A stretch of 52,848 nucleotides of DNA from Hyphomicrobiales bacterium (GCA_004144595.1 SEEM01000022.1:1-52848); one strand, 5' to 3'; positions 41,725 through 52,378 are shown, counted from the stretch's first letter. Notes: generated from the sequence alone by a model not told the origin. Numbers and translations: made by a program.

Positions 41725-42306
41725 ATGCTCAAGCGAGCCTATGACTGGTGCGTTTCATACGCCTCCCATCCTGCTGCCCCGTGGCTGCTCTTCGGCATCA
41801 CCTTCATCGAAAGCTCGTTCAGCCCGCTGCCGCCGATCCCGTTGCTGATTCCGATGTGCATCGCCCGGCCTGATCGGGCCTGGTTCTATGCCGGCATCTG
41901 CTCGCTCGGCGCCGTGCTGGGCGGCTATCTAGGCTATGCGATCGGGGCGCTGCTCTACGAGTCGGTCGGTGCCTGGCTGATCGGCATCTACGGGCTGCAG
42001 GACAAGGCCGCGAGCCTGATCTCGACCTCGCAGGATTACTGGTTCTGGGTGCTCGTCACCAAGGGCCTGACGCCGATTCCGTTCAAGATCGTCACGATCA
42101 TGTCCGGCTTCCTGCATTTCGACCTGTGGAAATTCACCATCGGCATGGTCGTGTCGCGCGCGACCTTCTTCCTGATGATCGCGGTGGCCCTGCGCTTCTA
42201 TGGCGACGACATTCGCATCTTCATCGAGAAGCACCTGCCGATGACGGCGCTCGCCTTGCTCCTCGTCGTTGTCGGCGGCTTCTTCGTGCTGCCGCTGGTC
42301 CTGTAG
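41725..42306 (+). CDS. YqaA/DedA-family membrane protein
   Basis: A 193-residue inner-membrane protein of the YqaA branch of the DedA/VTT superfamily: ESSFSPLPPIPLLIPMCIARPDRAWFYAGICSLGAVLGGYLGYAIG, then VLVTKGLTPIPFKIVTIMSGFLHFDLWKFTIGMVVSRATFFLMIA. The superfamily includes lipid scramblases and undecaprenyl-phosphate translocases; YqaA itself is uncharacterised. I chose ATG 41725 since the conserved part begins there; the ribosome-binding site is weak. Confidence 0.85.
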   Translation: MLKRAYDWCVSYASHPAAPWLLFGITFIESSFSPLPPIPLLIPMCIARPDRAWFYAGICSLGAVLGGYLGYAIGALLYESVGAWLIGIYGLQDKAASLISTSQDYWFWVLVTKGLTPIPFKIVTIMSGFLHFDLWKFTIGMVVSRATFFLMIAVALRFYGDDIRIFIEKHLPMTALALLLVVVGGFFVLPLVL

Positions 42307-42595
42307 GCCGCCGCCACGTCATCCGTGCGCCCGCGACTTTGTGACATCGGCGCAACACACGGATGGGAACGGTGCCTCGCATCGTCCCGGCTGCCGCAAT
42401 CGCCGCGAAGCCGCCACAAACGAAGCCCAGCAAAACGCTGCGTTAAGTGCCTGAGATATATCGAAATCGGGAGTAACGCGCCGGACCTTGAACGGTTCCG
42501 GATGGTTTTCAGATCTTCTGGGGCGCGATTGCTCTCGGCAGGCACGGCGTGGCACATCTTCGCGCCGTGCTGATCGGGGGACAGGACGAGTGGCG

Positions 42596-44326
42596 ATGGA
42601 CGGGCGTGTGTACGACAAGTCGAAGCTGCCGAGCCGTCATGTGAGCGTCGGCCCGGCCAAGGCGCCGCACCGGTCCTATTATTACGCGATGGGCATGACC
42701 GCGAAGCAGATCGCGCAGCCCTTCGTCGGCGTCGCCTCCTGCTGGAACGAGGCGGCCCCCTGCAACATCTCGCTGATGCGCCAGGCCCAGGCCGTGAAGA
42801 AGGGCGTCGCTTCCGCCAGCGGCACGCCGCGCGAGTTCTGCACCATCACCGTCACCGATGGCATCGCCATGGGCCACCAGGGCATGAAGTCGTCGCTGGC
42901 CTCGCGCGAGGTCATCGCCGATTCTGTCGAACTCACCATGCGCGGCCATTGCTACGATGCGCTGGTCGGCCTCGCCGGCTGCGACAAGTCGCTGCCCGGC
43001 ATGATGATGGCGATGGTGCGCCTCAACGTGCCCTCGATCTTCATCTATGGCGGCTCGATCCTGCCCGGCAATTTCAAGGGCCGGCCCGTGACCGTGCAGG
43101 ACGTCTTCGAGGCCGTCGGCAAGCATTCGGTCGGCGCCATGTCGGACGAGGACCTGAAGGAGCTCGAGGAGGTCGCTTGCCCCTCCGCCGGCTCCTGCGG
43201 AGCCCAGTTCACCGCCAACACCATGGCAACCGTCGCCGAGGCGATCGGCCTGGCACTGCCCTATAGCTGCGGCGCGCCGGCCCCCTACGATGTCCGCGAC
43301 ACCTTCTGCTACACCGCCGGCGAGATGGTGATGGAGCTGATCGCGAAGAACATCCGGCCACGCGACATCGTCACCCGCAAGGCGCTGGAAAATGCCGCGA
43401 TGGTCGTCGCCGCGACCGGTGGTTCGACCAATGGCGCGCTTCACCTGCCGGCGATCGCGCATGAATGCGGCATCGATTTCGACCTGTTCGAGGTCGCCGA
43501 GATCTTCAAGCGGACGCCCTATATCGCCGACCTGAAGCCGGGCGGAAAATACGTCGCCAAGGACATGTTCGAGGTCGGCGGCATCCCGCTGGTGATGAAG
43601 AGCCTGCTCGATGCCGGCTTCCTGCACGGCGACTGCATGACCGTCACCGGCCGCACCATCGCCGAGAACATGGCTTCGGTGAAATGGAACGACCAGCAGG
43701 ACGTGGTCTATCGCGCCGACAAGCCGATCACGGTCACCGGCGGCGTCGTCGGCCTACAGGGCAATCTCGCTCCCGAAGGCGCGATCGTGAAGATCGCCGG
43801 CATGTCCGAGGATCAGCTCGTCTTCACCGGCCCCGCCCGCTGCTTCGACCGCGAGGAAGATGCGTTCGAGGCGGTCAAGAACCGGACCTACGAGGTCGGC
43901 GACGTCCTCGTCATCCGCTATGAGGGCCCCAAGGGCGGCCCCGGCATGCGCGAGATGCTGTCGACCACCGCCGCCCTCTACGGCCAGGGCATGGGCGACA
44001 AGGTCGCGCTCATCACGGACGGCCGCTTCTCGGGCGCCACACGCGGCTTCTGCGTCGGCCATGTCGGGCCTGAAGCCGCGGTCGGCGGCCCGATCGGCCT
44101 GATCCGCGACGGCGACATCATCGAACTCGACGCCATCACAGGAAAGCTCGCAGTCCGCCTTTCTGATGCCGAACTTGAAGCGCGTCGTAAGGACTGGAAA
44201 CCACGCAAGACCGACTACAATTCCGGTGCGCTGTGGAAATACGCGCAGACCGTCGGCTCCGCCAAAGGCGGTGCCGTCACCCACCCAGGAGGGGCGGCCG
44301 AGACCCATTGCTATGCGGATATCTAG
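42596..44326 (+). CDS. ilvD: Dihydroxy-acid dehydratase
   Basis: A 576-residue IlvD/Edd-family dehydratase that makes the 2-oxo acids for valine, isoleucine and pantothenate. The three iron-sulfur ligands are seen in [17 protein letters not shown] and [16 protein letters not shown]; the C-terminal part has [22 protein letters not shown]. The KLPSRHV...[11 protein letters not shown] opening marks the longer rhizobial-type IlvD. Start: ATG 42596, or GTG two codons upstream. Its end overlaps the Sel1-repeat gene by 14 bases. Confidence 0.95.
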   Translation: MDGRVYDKSKLPSRHVSVGPAKAPHRSYYYAMGMTAKQIAQPFVGVASCWNEAAPCNISLMRQAQAVKKGVASASGTPREFCTITVTDGIAMGHQGMKSSLASREVIADSVELTMRGHCYDALVGLAGCDKSLPGMMMAMVRLNVPSIFIYGGSILPGNFKGRPVTVQDVFEAVGKHSVGAMSDEDLKELEEVACPSAGSCGAQFTANTMATVAEAIGLALPYSCGAPAPYDVRDTFCYTAGEMVMELIAKNIRPRDIVTRKALENAAMVVAATGGSTNGALHLPAIAHECGIDFDLFEVAEIFKRTPYIADLKPGGKYVAKDMFEVGGIPLVMKSLLDAGFLHGDCMTVTGRTIAENMASVKWNDQQDVVYRADKPITVTGGVVGLQGNLAPEGAIVKIAGMSEDQLVFTGPARCFDREEDAFEAVKNRTYEVGDVLVIRYEGPKGGPGMREMLSTTAALYGQGMGDKVALITDGRFSGATRGFCVGHVGPEAAVGGPIGLIRDGDIIELDAITGKLAVRLSDAELEARRKDWKPRKTDYNSGALWKYAQTVGSAKGGAVTHPGGAAETHCYADI

Positions 44327-45269
44327 CCCAACCATAGCATGCCTGTTCCTGTTGCTCGGCGGCCATCAGGCTGCCTTGGCGCAGGACTTTTCAGGCGTAA
44401 AGCCGCTGCCCCCGCGCGCGATTCCGGGCGGGGCGCTGCCGGAGCCGGATGATTCCGTGCTTGGCGGCTCGAATGCTGCGGCGATCGCGCCCGGCCCCGA
44501 TACGCCCACCGCCCACACGGCGCTGCCGCTCGTGCCTTTCACCAGCGCCCGCGACGCACTGAAGGCCTGGATGCGCGATTCCACCGCCGGCAATAAGGTC
44601 GGCGCCGTCCGCGCGCTCGAATACGCAGCCTCGCAGGGCCATCTTACGGCGCAGTACAAGCTCGGCCGGATGTATGCCGGCGGCGAGGGCGTCCCGGCCA
44701 ACGATCTCAAGGCCTTCGAATATTTCTCGAAGATCGCCGACGAGAATGCCGATGCGATGCCCGGCACCGCCGATGCCCGGCTCGTCGGCAGCGCCTTCGT
44801 CGCGCTTGGCAATTATTTCTCGGACGGAATCCAGGGCAGCTATGTGAAGCCCAATCCCGACCGGGCCTTCGACATGTTCCATTACGCCGCCTCTTATTTC
44901 GGCGACCCCGACGGCCAGTACAACCTCGCCCGCCTTTACATGACCGGGCAGGGCGCCAGCCGCGATGCGCGCCAGGCCGCCCGCTGGATGAAGCTGGCAG
45001 CCGAGAAGGGCCATGCGCCGGCCCGCGCCGCCTTCGGCGAGATGCTGCTGCGTGGCGGCGGCGGCGTGCCTCGCCAGCCGGTGCTAGGCCTGATGTGGCT
45101 CGCCATGGCTCGCGAGGGTGCCGATCCGGCGCGCGAGGCCTGGATCATCGAGCGGCATGACGTGGCTTTCGCAGGTGCCTCGGCCAGCGATCGCTCGGCT
45201 GCGCTTGCCCTGATCGAGCGCCAGCATCTGGTGAGTTCACGCAGCGGCGCGGCCGCTCCGCAGAACTGA
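44313..45269 (+). CDS. Secreted Sel1-like (TPR-type) repeat protein
   Basis: A 318-residue protein with a signal peptide ([20 protein letters not shown], cleavage near ALAQD) and several Sel1-like repeats: [96 protein letters not shown]. Sel1 repeats mediate protein contacts, often in envelope or signalling processes. The start lies inside the end of ilvD, so translation is probably coupled, yet a functional link with branched-chain amino acid synthesis is not evident. Confidence 0.85.
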   Translation: MRISSPTIACLFLLLGGHQAALAQDFSGVKPLPPRAIPGGALPEPDDSVLGGSNAAAIAPGPDTPTAHTALPLVPFTSARDALKAWMRDSTAGNKVGAVRALEYAASQGHLTAQYKLGRMYAGGEGVPANDLKAFEYFSKIADENADAMPGTADARLVGSAFVALGNYFSDGIQGSYVKPNPDRAFDMFHYAASYFGDPDGQYNLARLYMTGQGASRDARQAARWMKLAAEKGHAPARAAFGEMLLRGGGGVPRQPVLGLMWLAMAREGADPAREAWIIERHDVAFAGASASDRSAALALIERQHLVSSRSGAAAPQN

Positions 45270-45331
45270 ACCCCTGCATCTGAAAAGGCCGCGCTGCGGT
45301 ACCCCATGCAGATCCTGCTGGGAGTTCTGCC

Positions 45332-45700
45332 ATGCGACCCTTCACAATACTCTGCCTCGCCGCCCTGTCGTCCTCCATCACGGTCCATGGAGCAGGCGCT
45401 CAGGAGCAATTCGAGAATTGGGCGCCTCTGCGGAACCCGTTTCCAAGCACGGGCGGCGGCGGCATCATGATTCACGACTACGATCCCGTCGTCGTCGACG
45501 GAACGTGCAAAACGCTATTCCGGGCGATCGAGCCGAATGGCACCGTCTATCGCAACAGCATCGTCTTCGACGCTGTCGCGACGCAGGGCGGAGTGCTCTG
45601 CACGAACGGCAAATGGCGCTCGCTCGACAGTGACGCTGCCGGGACGACGCCGTTCCGCGTCTTCATCAAGGACGGAATCCGGCGCGGCAGCCCGGAGTGA
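45332..45700 (+). CDS. Small secreted hypothetical protein, 122 residues
   Basis: It has a signal peptide (MRPFTILCLAALSSSITVHG, cleavage near AGAQ) and a mature domain of about 95 residues with two cysteines (GTCKTLFRAIEPNGTVYRNSIVFDAVATQGGVLCTNGKWRS) that may pair. GGGAG precedes the ATG. No named domain is recognised; probably periplasmic. Confidence 0.75.
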   Translation: MRPFTILCLAALSSSITVHGAGAQEQFENWAPLRNPFPSTGGGGIMIHDYDPVVVDGTCKTLFRAIEPNGTVYRNSIVFDAVATQGGVLCTNGKWRSLDSDAAGTTPFRVFIKDGIRRGSPE

Positions 45701-45733
45701 ATTGAATTCCGCGCAGCCGGATCTGAAGCTGCT

Positions 45734-46513
45734 TCAGTGCAGATCCACCATCACCGGGACATGGTCCGAAGGCTTCTCCCAGCCCCGGACATGCTTGACG
45801 ATCCGCACGCCGGAAAGCCGGTCCGCCGCCTGCGGCGAGAGCAGCAGGTGGTCGATGCGGATGCCGTTGTTCCGCTGCCAGGCGCCGGCCTGGTAATCCC
45901 AGAAGGTATAGAGCCCCGAGGCGTCGGTCGTGCTGCGCAGGGCCTCCGTCAGGCCGAGATTGATCAGCCCACGAAAGGCGGCCCGCGTCGGCGGCAAAAA
46001 CAGCGCATCGCTGACCCAGGCGGCCGGGTCGCGGGCGTCGCGCGGCTCGGGGATGACATTGTAGTCGCCCGCCAGAACAAGCGGTTCCTCATGCTCCATG
46101 AGCATCCGGGCATGGGCGGTCAGGCGCTGCATCCAGCCGAGCTTGTAGGGGTACTTCTCGGTGTTGGGCGGGTTGCCGTTCGGCAGGTAGATCGAGGCGA
46201 TGCGCACCACGCCATCGCCGAGCGGCAGCACGCCTTCGAGATAGCGCGCCTGCTCGTCGCCATCGTCGCCCGGCAGGCCACGGCGGACATCCTCCAGCCG
46301 CGCGCGGCTCAGGATCGCGACGCCGTTGAACGTCTTCTGCCCGTGGGTCTCGACCTGCCAGCCGGCGGCTTCGATCTCGGCGCGCGGGAAATCAGCATCC
46401 ACGCACTTGATCTCCTGCAGGCAGAGCGCATCGGGCTCGGCCTCGTTCAGGAAATCCAGGAGATGGCCGAGGCGCTGCCTGACCGAATTGACGTTCCAGG
46501 TGGCGATCCGCAC
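45734..46513 (-). CDS. xth: Exodeoxyribonuclease III
   Basis: A 259-residue AP endonuclease/3' exonuclease of the ExoIII family for base-excision repair. Conserved parts are IATWNVNSVRQR, LQEIKC (metal-binding Glu), VLAGDYNVIPEPRD (Asp and Asn), RIDHLLLSP and SDHVPVMVDL (catalytic His). The start is GTG at 46513 with GGAGG five bases upstream; the longer open frame on that strand overlaps the BA14K gene and is not real. Confidence 0.95.
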   Translation of the reverse strand: MRIATWNVNSVRQRLGHLLDFLNEAEPDALCLQEIKCVDADFPRAEIEAAGWQVETHGQKTFNGVAILSRARLEDVRRGLPGDDGDEQARYLEGVLPLGDGVVRIASIYLPNGNPPNTEKYPYKLGWMQRLTAHARMLMEHEEPLVLAGDYNVIPEPRDARDPAAWVSDALFLPPTRAAFRGLINLGLTEALRSTTDASGLYTFWDYQAGAWQRNNGIRIDHLLLSPQAADRLSGVRIVKHVRGWEKPSDHVPVMVDLH

Positions 46514-46589
46514 GCGATCCTCCGATTCAGGCTGCCGGCAGGATAAAGCGGGACGGCTGCCGCGATGACAAGCCGTTTCCGGCTGAAAC

Positions 46590-46616
46590 AAAAACTCCCC
46601 GCATCGCTGCGGGGAG
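46590..46616 (-). terminator. Intrinsic terminator of the BA14K gene
   Basis: CTCCCCGCA...TGCGGGGAG (46595-46616) forms a 9-bp stem and is followed on the minus strand by UUUUUG. Confidence 0.85.
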
Positions 46617-46647
46617 CCATTGTCTGGGATCGCGCTGTCGCCTGCTG

Positions 46648-47109
46648 TCAGGGGCAGGCGCGAACGACGCCGCCCGTGGCGATATAGGTCCCGGTCTCGG
46701 GGTTGTAGCTCTTGAAACGACGCGAGCAGTAGGCGACCGCGTCGGTGTCTTCGACGCTGTAGCCATAGGCGCGCGGCACAGGCCGAGCGTAGACCACCGG
46801 CGGTTCGACATAGATCGGCGCCGGCTCGTAGTAGACCGGCGGGGGAGGAGCCGCAAAAGCGCCGGCGGCCAGTGCACCACCGATGATGCCGGCCGCGATT
46901 CCAGCGCCCACGGCCGGGCCACGACGATAACCGCCATAATAACGCGGGCCATAGCCGTAGCGGCGGTACTGCACGGTCTGGACGAGATCGTTGCCGCCCT
47001 GAGCCGTGGCCAGAGTGGACGCGGCAGGGGCAAGCGGGGCAGCCGAAGCTGGAAGGGCGATGACGGTGCTGCCGGCAACAGCGGCAGCGATGGCGAGCAT
47101 CCTGATCAT
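46648..47109 (-). CDS. BA14K-family protein
   Basis: A 153-residue secreted protein. A signal peptide (MIRMLAIAAAVAGSTVIALP, then ASAAP) is followed by a Tyr/Gly/Arg-rich part, a glycine-zipper helix (VGAGIAAGIIGGALAAGAFAA), a Pro/Tyr-rich stretch and the BA14K C-terminal motif VAYCSRRFKSYNPETGTYIATGGVVRACP. BA14K proteins were first known as Brucella immunoreactive antigens and are specific to Hyphomicrobiales; their function is unclear. ATG 47109 has AAAGGAG upstream. Confidence 0.88.
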   Translation of the reverse strand: MIRMLAIAAAVAGSTVIALPASAAPLAPAASTLATAQGGNDLVQTVQYRRYGYGPRYYGGYRRGPAVGAGIAAGIIGGALAAGAFAAPPPPVYYEPAPIYVEPPVVYARPVPRAYGYSVEDTDAVAYCSRRFKSYNPETGTYIATGGVVRACP

Positions 47110-47348
47110 GATGAAACTCCTTTGCGATACCAAGCAAGGAGAACGCCGCATGTTCCCCGTTTGGATGCGAATGTAGCTGTCAGGCGAACTAAGGGAAAGA
47201 TAGCAGTCAATCCAGGCATAATTGGGCCGTCACGCTACCGTCGCTTTTGCCCGCGAAAGCAACGTCGAAGCGCTTGCGCGGGTCAAAATTCCTCTCCATC
47301 TAGCGTTACACCGCCCACCGACACCTGATCGAAGGATCGACCCCGACC

Positions 47349-47921
47349 ATGGCGCAACCGCGCGACCCGTCCGCCCAGCCAGCGCTTGGCCGCATGAAGC
47401 CGCTACCGGCGCTGATCTTCAGCTCACGCTGGCTGCAGTTGCCGCTCTATATCGGCCTCATCGTGGCGCAGTGCGTTTACGTATTCCTGTTCCTCAAGGA
47501 ACTCTGGCACCTTGTTACCCACGCCTTCGATTTCAGCGAGCAGCAGATCATGCTGGTCGTGCTCGGGCTGATCGACGTGGTGATGATCTCGAACCTGCTG
47601 ATCATGGTGATCGTCGGCGGCTACGAGACCTTCGTCTCCCGCCTGCGGCTCGAGGGCCACCCCGACCAGCCGGAATGGCTGAGCCACGTCAATGCCAGCG
47701 TGCTCAAGATCAAGCTCGCCATGGCGATCATCGGTATCTCGTCGATCCATCTGCTGAGGACCTTTATCGAGGCCGGCAATATCGGCATCGCCGGCAAGAC
47801 GGCGAACTATACCGAATCGGGTGTGCTGCTGCAGACGATGATCCATGTCGTCTTCATCCTCTCGGCGATCGGCATCGCCTGGGTCGACAAGATGACGTCG
47901 ACGCCCGGCAAGGGACATTGA
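47349..47921 (+). CDS. YqhA-family (UPF0114) membrane protein
   Basis: A 190-residue inner-membrane protein with about four helices. UPF0114 features are [64 protein letters not shown] and [22 protein letters not shown]. Function unknown. The ATG at 47349 gives a short polar N-terminus; ATG 47394 is an alternative that starts at the conserved part. Confidence 0.87.
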   Translation: MAQPRDPSAQPALGRMKPLPALIFSSRWLQLPLYIGLIVAQCVYVFLFLKELWHLVTHAFDFSEQQIMLVVLGLIDVVMISNLLIMVIVGGYETFVSRLRLEGHPDQPEWLSHVNASVLKIKLAMAIIGISSIHLLRTFIEAGNIGIAGKTANYTESGVLLQTMIHVVFILSAIGIAWVDKMTSTPGKGH

Positions 47922-47939
47922 CCGAGGCACCTTGAAACG

Positions 47940-47972
47940 AAAAACGCCCCGCTGATCCGGCGGGGCGTTTTT
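47940..47972. terminator. Bidirectional intrinsic terminator between yqhA and trpE
   Basis: AAAAACGCCCCGC and GCGGGGCGTTTTT are nearly perfect inverted arms around a short loop, with A and T runs on both sides, so it works for both convergent genes. Confidence 0.93.
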
Positions 47973-47995
47973 CATTTGGGTCTTGCCTGCAGGGC

Positions 47996-49510
47996 CTACT
48001 GGCCGCGCCCGCTGCGGGCGGCGAAGCGGATCGCTTCTTCGGCGGCGCGGAACAGCGCCTTGGCCTTGTTGATGCACTCCTCCTGCTCGGAGGCCGGGTT
48101 CGAATCGTAGACGATGCCAGCGCCGGCCTGGACGTGCATGCGCCCGTCCTTGACCACCGCCGTGCGCAGCACGATGCAGGTGTCCATCTCGCCATTGGCG
48201 CCGAAATAGCCGATGCAGCCGGCATAGGCGCCCCGCGCATCGCGCTCCAGCTCGTCGATGATCTCCATCGCCCGGACCTTGGGCGCGCCTGATACTGTCC
48301 CAGCCGGGAAGCCGGCAATCAGGGCGCCGAGCGAATCGTGCTTCGGATCGATCTTGCCTTCGACATTCGAGACGATGTGCATGACCTGGCTGTAGCGCTC
48401 GATGAAGAACGAATCGGTGACCTTGACCGTGCCGATCTCGGCGACGCGGCCGACATCGTTGCGTCCGAGATCGAGCAGCATCAGGTGCTCGGCCCGCTCC
48501 TTCGGGTCGGCCAGGAGCTCGTCGGCCAGGGCGTCGTCCTCGGCCTGGGTGGCACCGCGCCGCCGCGTGCCGGCGATCGGCCGGATCGTGACCGTGTCGT
48601 CACGCAGGCGGACGAGGATTTCGGGGCTCGAGCAGACGATCTGGAAGTCGCCGAAATCGAGATAGCAGAGGAAGGGCGCCGGATTGACCCGTCGCAGCGC
48701 CCGATAGAGCGCAAAGGGCGGTAGCGCAAAGGGCGCCTCGAAACGCTGTGACAGCACGACCTGGAATATGTCGCCGGCGCGGATGTACTCCTTCGCCTTG
48801 TCGACCATCTCCAGATATTCGGCCTCGCTGGTATTCGAGGTGGTCACTGGGACCGGCAGATTGGCGATGTCGATCTCGGCCTCGGCGGGGAGGGCGCCTT
48901 CCAGCGCCCGCACCACGGCTTCCAGCCGCTCCTGCGCCCGCTCATAGGCATGGCGCGCGCCGACGCCGGGCATGTGCCGCACCGGGGTGACGACATGGAT
49001 CTCGTCGCGCACCGCGTCGAACACCACCATCAGGGTCGGCCGCGTCAGGATCGCGTCGGGCACGCCGGTGCCGGTTTCCTTCGGCTCCGGCAGACGCTCC
49101 ATCAGGCGGACCATGTCGTAGCCGAGATAGCCGAACACGCCGGACGCCATCGGCGGCAGGCCCTCGGCCTCCGGAATGGCGCTCTCTTCGAGCAGGGCGC
49201 GCAGGCTCTCGAAGGCCGGTCTGGGATCGTCGAGGAAGGTCTCGCCCAGAGCCGTGCGGCAGAGCGCGGCCTGGCCATGATGGCAGCGCCAGATCAGGTC
49301 CGGCTCCAGCCCGATCATCGAGTATCGGCCGCGCACGGCGCCACCCTCGACCGATTCCAGCAGGAAGGCAGGGCCGGTCGTGGCATGGCGCAGCTTCAGG
49401 AAGGCGGCGACCGGCGTCTCGCAATCGCCGACCAGCACCTGCCGCAGCAGTTGCGGCGCGCCGGTCTCGTACGCCTGCGCGAAGTGCTCGAACTCCTGGA
49501 GCGGCTGCAT
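47996..49510 (-). CDS. trpE: Anthranilate synthase component I
   Basis: A 504-residue chorismate-using enzyme, the first step of tryptophan synthesis. The N-terminal domain carries the allosteric tryptophan site (LLESVEGGAVRGRYSMIG). The C-terminal catalytic part has DIFQVVLSQRFE, RPIAGTRRRG, LGRNDVGRV and FPAGTVSGAPKVRAMEIIDELE. It is not fused to TrpG, and no trpG follows within the window. The start is two bases after the ppiD stop. Confidence 0.95.
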   Translation of the reverse strand: MQPLQEFEHFAQAYETGAPQLLRQVLVGDCETPVAAFLKLRHATTGPAFLLESVEGGAVRGRYSMIGLEPDLIWRCHHGQAALCRTALGETFLDDPRPAFESLRALLEESAIPEAEGLPPMASGVFGYLGYDMVRLMERLPEPKETGTGVPDAILTRPTLMVVFDAVRDEIHVVTPVRHMPGVGARHAYERAQERLEAVVRALEGALPAEAEIDIANLPVPVTTSNTSEAEYLEMVDKAKEYIRAGDIFQVVLSQRFEAPFALPPFALYRALRRVNPAPFLCYLDFGDFQIVCSSPEILVRLRDDTVTIRPIAGTRRRGATQAEDDALADELLADPKERAEHLMLLDLGRNDVGRVAEIGTVKVTDSFFIERYSQVMHIVSNVEGKIDPKHDSLGALIAGFPAGTVSGAPKVRAMEIIDELERDARGAYAGCIGYFGANGEMDTCIVLRTAVVKDGRMHVQAGAGIVYDSNPASEQEECINKAKALFRAAEEAIRFAARSGRGQ

Positions 49511-49512
49511 CG

Positions 49513-51426
49513 TCAGTTCTGCGCCCCGCCTGTCGCATTGCGGAAGGCGGCCTCGTTGATGCTGACGCCGAGCTCGGCCTGCCGCTTGGCGACATATTGC
49601 AGCATGATGTCCTCGCTCACGCTGGACGACAGCAGGCGCTCGAAATTGCCGGCCTCCTGCGTCGTGCGGACATAAGGAGCGACCGTTGCCGAATCGACCT
49701 TGAACAGGATGCGCCCGCCATCGGTGCCGGCGGCCGAGTTGCTCTTGCCGGCGGCGGTGCCGAAGACCTGCGCGACGACCGTGCCGGGCAGCTCCGGACG
49801 TTGATCCTGCCGGCCGAGATCCGTCGCGGTCTCGATGGTCAGGCCCGCCGAAGCCGCAACCGCGTCGAAGTTCTCACCCTTTTCGAGACGCTCGATGAGC
49901 TCGCGCGCCCTGGCGGCGAGCTTGGTCGCGGTCTCGTCGGCGCGCCACTGCGTCTCGACCTCGGCCTTGACCTCGTCGAACCCGCGCTCGCGCGCCGGGT
50001 CGATCTTGGTGACGTCGAACCAGACATAACCGGTGTTGCGGGGCAGGCGGATCGCCTCGTTGTCGACGCCGATATCAGAGCGGAAGATCGCCTGCAGTGT
50101 CGGATCGCCGCCGGGCAGCGCCTCTTCGCGCGTCCCGTCGGGCTTGCCGAGGCCGGCATTGATCGGCCCGGCCGTGCGAAGATTGAGATTGAGCTCCCTG
50201 GCGATATCGGCGAGCGGCTTGGCGGAGGCGCGCTGGTCCTCGATCTTGTCGTGCAATTCGGTGACCTGGGCAGCGGCGCGGCTCGTCGCCAGCTCCTGTT
50301 TCACCTCGGCTGCAACCTCCTCGAGCGGGCGCACATGCGCGGCGTCGACCTTGGTCACGCGCAGCAGCACCGTACCGAATGCGCCGGTGACGGGGGCGCT
50401 GACCGCGCCTTCCTCGAGCGCAAAGGCGGCGTCACGCACGGCCGGATCGATCATCTGCTCGCGGGTGAAGGTCCCCAGCGTCAGGCTGTTGAAGGCGACG
50501 TTCCGCTCGGTCGCGATCTCGTCGAAGGTCTCGCCGCCATCGATCTTGGCCTTGGCGGCCTGCGCCTCCTCGGCGTTCGGGAAGGGAATCTGCTGGACGG
50601 TGCGCATCTCGGCGGCGGTGAAGCGCTGGGCCTTGGTCGCCTCGTAGCGGGCCTTGGCCTCCTCGTCGGTGATCTTGGCGGGATCGGCAAGCGCCTCGGC
50701 GGTGATCGAGAGGATCGCGGCGGTGCGGAATTCAGGCGCGCGGAACGCCGCTTTGCGGTCGTTAAAGAAGCTCTTGAGCTGGTCTTCGGTCGGTGCGGCG
50801 ATCTCGCCGGCCGCGCTTGCCGGCATCCGCGCGAAGGTGATGCCGCGCTTCTCGTTGCGCAGGCGGTTGCCGATTTCCTGCAGCGCGAGCGGGGCGGAGA
50901 GGCTGCCGACGACCATCTCCGAGAGCTGCTGGCGCAAGACCGTCGAGCGCTGGAGCGCGACATAGCTCTGCTCGGTATAGCCGTTGGTGCGCAGCAGTTC
51001 GTTGAAGCGGGCAGCCGAAAACTGGCCGGATGCATCGCGGAAGACCTGGTCGTCGAAGATCAGGTTGCGGATGGTCTCGTCGGAGACCGCGAGCCGCATG
51101 CCCTGCGCCGTCTGGTCGAGCGTCGCCTCGGTGAGCAGGCGTGACAGCACCTGCCGGTCGAGGCCGAGCGCGCGACCCATCTCGGGCGAGATCTGCCGAC
51201 GCTGCTGGCGGATCAGGTTCTGGATCTCGTTCTGATAGGCCGTCCGCATCTGCTCGAGGCCGATCTCGGACTTGCCGACCTTGGCCACCTCGTTGCGGCC
51301 ATAGCCGCGGAAGATGTCGCCGACGCCCCAGATCGCGAAGGACAGGATGAGGAAGCTGAACATGATGGCGATCACGATCTTCCCGAAGAGACCCTGACCC
51401 GCCTTGCGGATGCCCTGCATCATCAT
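49513..51426 (-). CDS. Periplasmic folding chaperone PpiD-like (SurA N-terminal/PPIC)
   Basis: A 637-residue membrane-anchored chaperone. One N-terminal helix (KIVIAIMFSFLILSFAIWGVGDIF) anchors it to the inner membrane; a SurA-N-like domain follows (QMRTAYQNEIQNLIRQQRRQISPE...). The parvulin-type PPIC region comes in the middle (AKIDGGETFDEIATERNVAFNSLTLGTFTREQM), then a C-terminal tail. PpiD assists newly exported proteins at the Sec translocon. Three ATGs (51426, 51423, 51420) are in tandem. It heads an operon with trpE. Confidence 0.9.
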   Translation of the reverse strand: MMMQGIRKAGQGLFGKIVIAIMFSFLILSFAIWGVGDIFRGYGRNEVAKVGKSEIGLEQMRTAYQNEIQNLIRQQRRQISPEMGRALGLDRQVLSRLLTEATLDQTAQGMRLAVSDETIRNLIFDDQVFRDASGQFSAARFNELLRTNGYTEQSYVALQRSTVLRQQLSEMVVGSLSAPLALQEIGNRLRNEKRGITFARMPASAAGEIAAPTEDQLKSFFNDRKAAFRAPEFRTAAILSITAEALADPAKITDEEAKARYEATKAQRFTAAEMRTVQQIPFPNAEEAQAAKAKIDGGETFDEIATERNVAFNSLTLGTFTREQMIDPAVRDAAFALEEGAVSAPVTGAFGTVLLRVTKVDAAHVRPLEEVAAEVKQELATSRAAAQVTELHDKIEDQRASAKPLADIARELNLNLRTAGPINAGLGKPDGTREEALPGGDPTLQAIFRSDIGVDNEAIRLPRNTGYVWFDVTKIDPARERGFDEVKAEVETQWRADETATKLAARARELIERLEKGENFDAVAASAGLTIETATDLGRQDQRPELPGTVVAQVFGTAAGKSNSAAGTDGGRILFKVDSATVAPYVRTTQEAGNFERLLSSSVSEDIMLQYVAKRQAELGVSINEAAFRNATGGAQN

Positions 51427-51613
51427 CGAAACTGTCTTCCCTGAACCTGTCCGTGGTGCGGAAACGGGCCCGCGCGCGTATTTGTCGGCGCTGCTTATAG
51501 GAACCGGCGGCGAAAGCCGCAATCGCCGTCACGGTCACGATGCGGCTTTGCATGCGATTGCGGCGCCGGCCGGGCGTTGCTAGAGCCGGAAGAACGAATT
51601 GCGGAGGATCGAC

Positions 51614-52378
51614 GTGACACGCAGCATCAAGCCGCTGGTGGCGGGCAACTGGAAGATGAACGGGCTGAAGGCCGACCTCGCCATCGCGGCCGAGGTCGCC
51701 AGGGGCTACGACGCCGCGCTGAGGCCGAATGTCGATCTCGCGATCTGCCCCCCCGCCAGCCTGCTCTACGCTGCGACTGCCGCTCTGATCGGCTCGCGCA
51801 TCGCGACCGGCGGCCAGGATTGCAGCACGCAAGCCTCTGGCGCGTTCACCGGAGAGGTCTCCGCCGCGATGCTGGTTGATGCCGGCGCGAGCTTCTGCAT
51901 CGTCGGCCATTCCGAGCGCCGCACGCTCCATGGCGAGACCAATGCCACGGTGAAGGCCAAGGCCGAGGCGGCGCAGAAGGCGCTGCTGGTCCCGATCGTC
52001 TGCGTCGGCGAGACGAAGGAAGAGCGCGAGGCCGGCAAGGCGCTCGCCGTCGTCAAGAAGCAGTTGCGCGGTTCGGTGCCTGAAGGCGCGACGCCTGCGA
52101 CGCTCGTCGTCGCCTATGAGCCTGTCTGGGCGATCGGCACCGGCCTGACCCCGACCGCGGCCGATGTCGCCGAAATGCACGAGGCCATCCGCGCCGAGCT
52201 CGGCCGCATTCTCGGCAAGCAGGCGGCTGCGGGCGTTCGCCTGCTCTATGGCGGCTCGGTCAAGCCCTCGAACGCGGCGGAGCTGATGAATGTCCCGCAT
52301 GTCGACGGCGCGCTCGTCGGCGGGGCCAGCCTCAAGGCGGAAGAGTTCCTGGCGATCGCCCGCGCCTGCGCCGGCTGA
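51614..52378 (+). CDS. tpiA: Triosephosphate isomerase
   Basis: A 254-residue TIM-barrel enzyme of glycolysis. Catalytic residues are Lys in GNWKMN (residue 14), His in IVGHSERR and Glu in [13 protein letters not shown], with phosphate-binding [12 protein letters not shown]. The start is GTG at 51614, six bases after GGAGG; an apparent upstream start (51599) contains that ribosome-binding site. Divergent from ppiD. Confidence 0.96.
   Translation: MTRSIKPLVAGNWKMNGLKADLAIAAEVARGYDAALRPNVDLAICPPASLLYAATAALIGSRIATGGQDCSTQASGAFTGEVSAAMLVDAGASFCIVGHSERRTLHGETNATVKAKAEAAQKALLVPIVCVGETKEEREAGKALAVVKKQLRGSVPEGATPATLVVAYEPVWAIGTGLTPTAADVAEMHEAIRAELGRILGKQAAAGVRLLYGGSVKPSNAAELMNVPHVDGALVGGASLKAEEFLAIARACAG

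Noticed and set aside
45734..47137. The long upstream extension of the exonuclease III frame
   Set aside because: The extra part overlaps the BA14K gene and its terminator; GTG 46513 with GGAGG is the real start.
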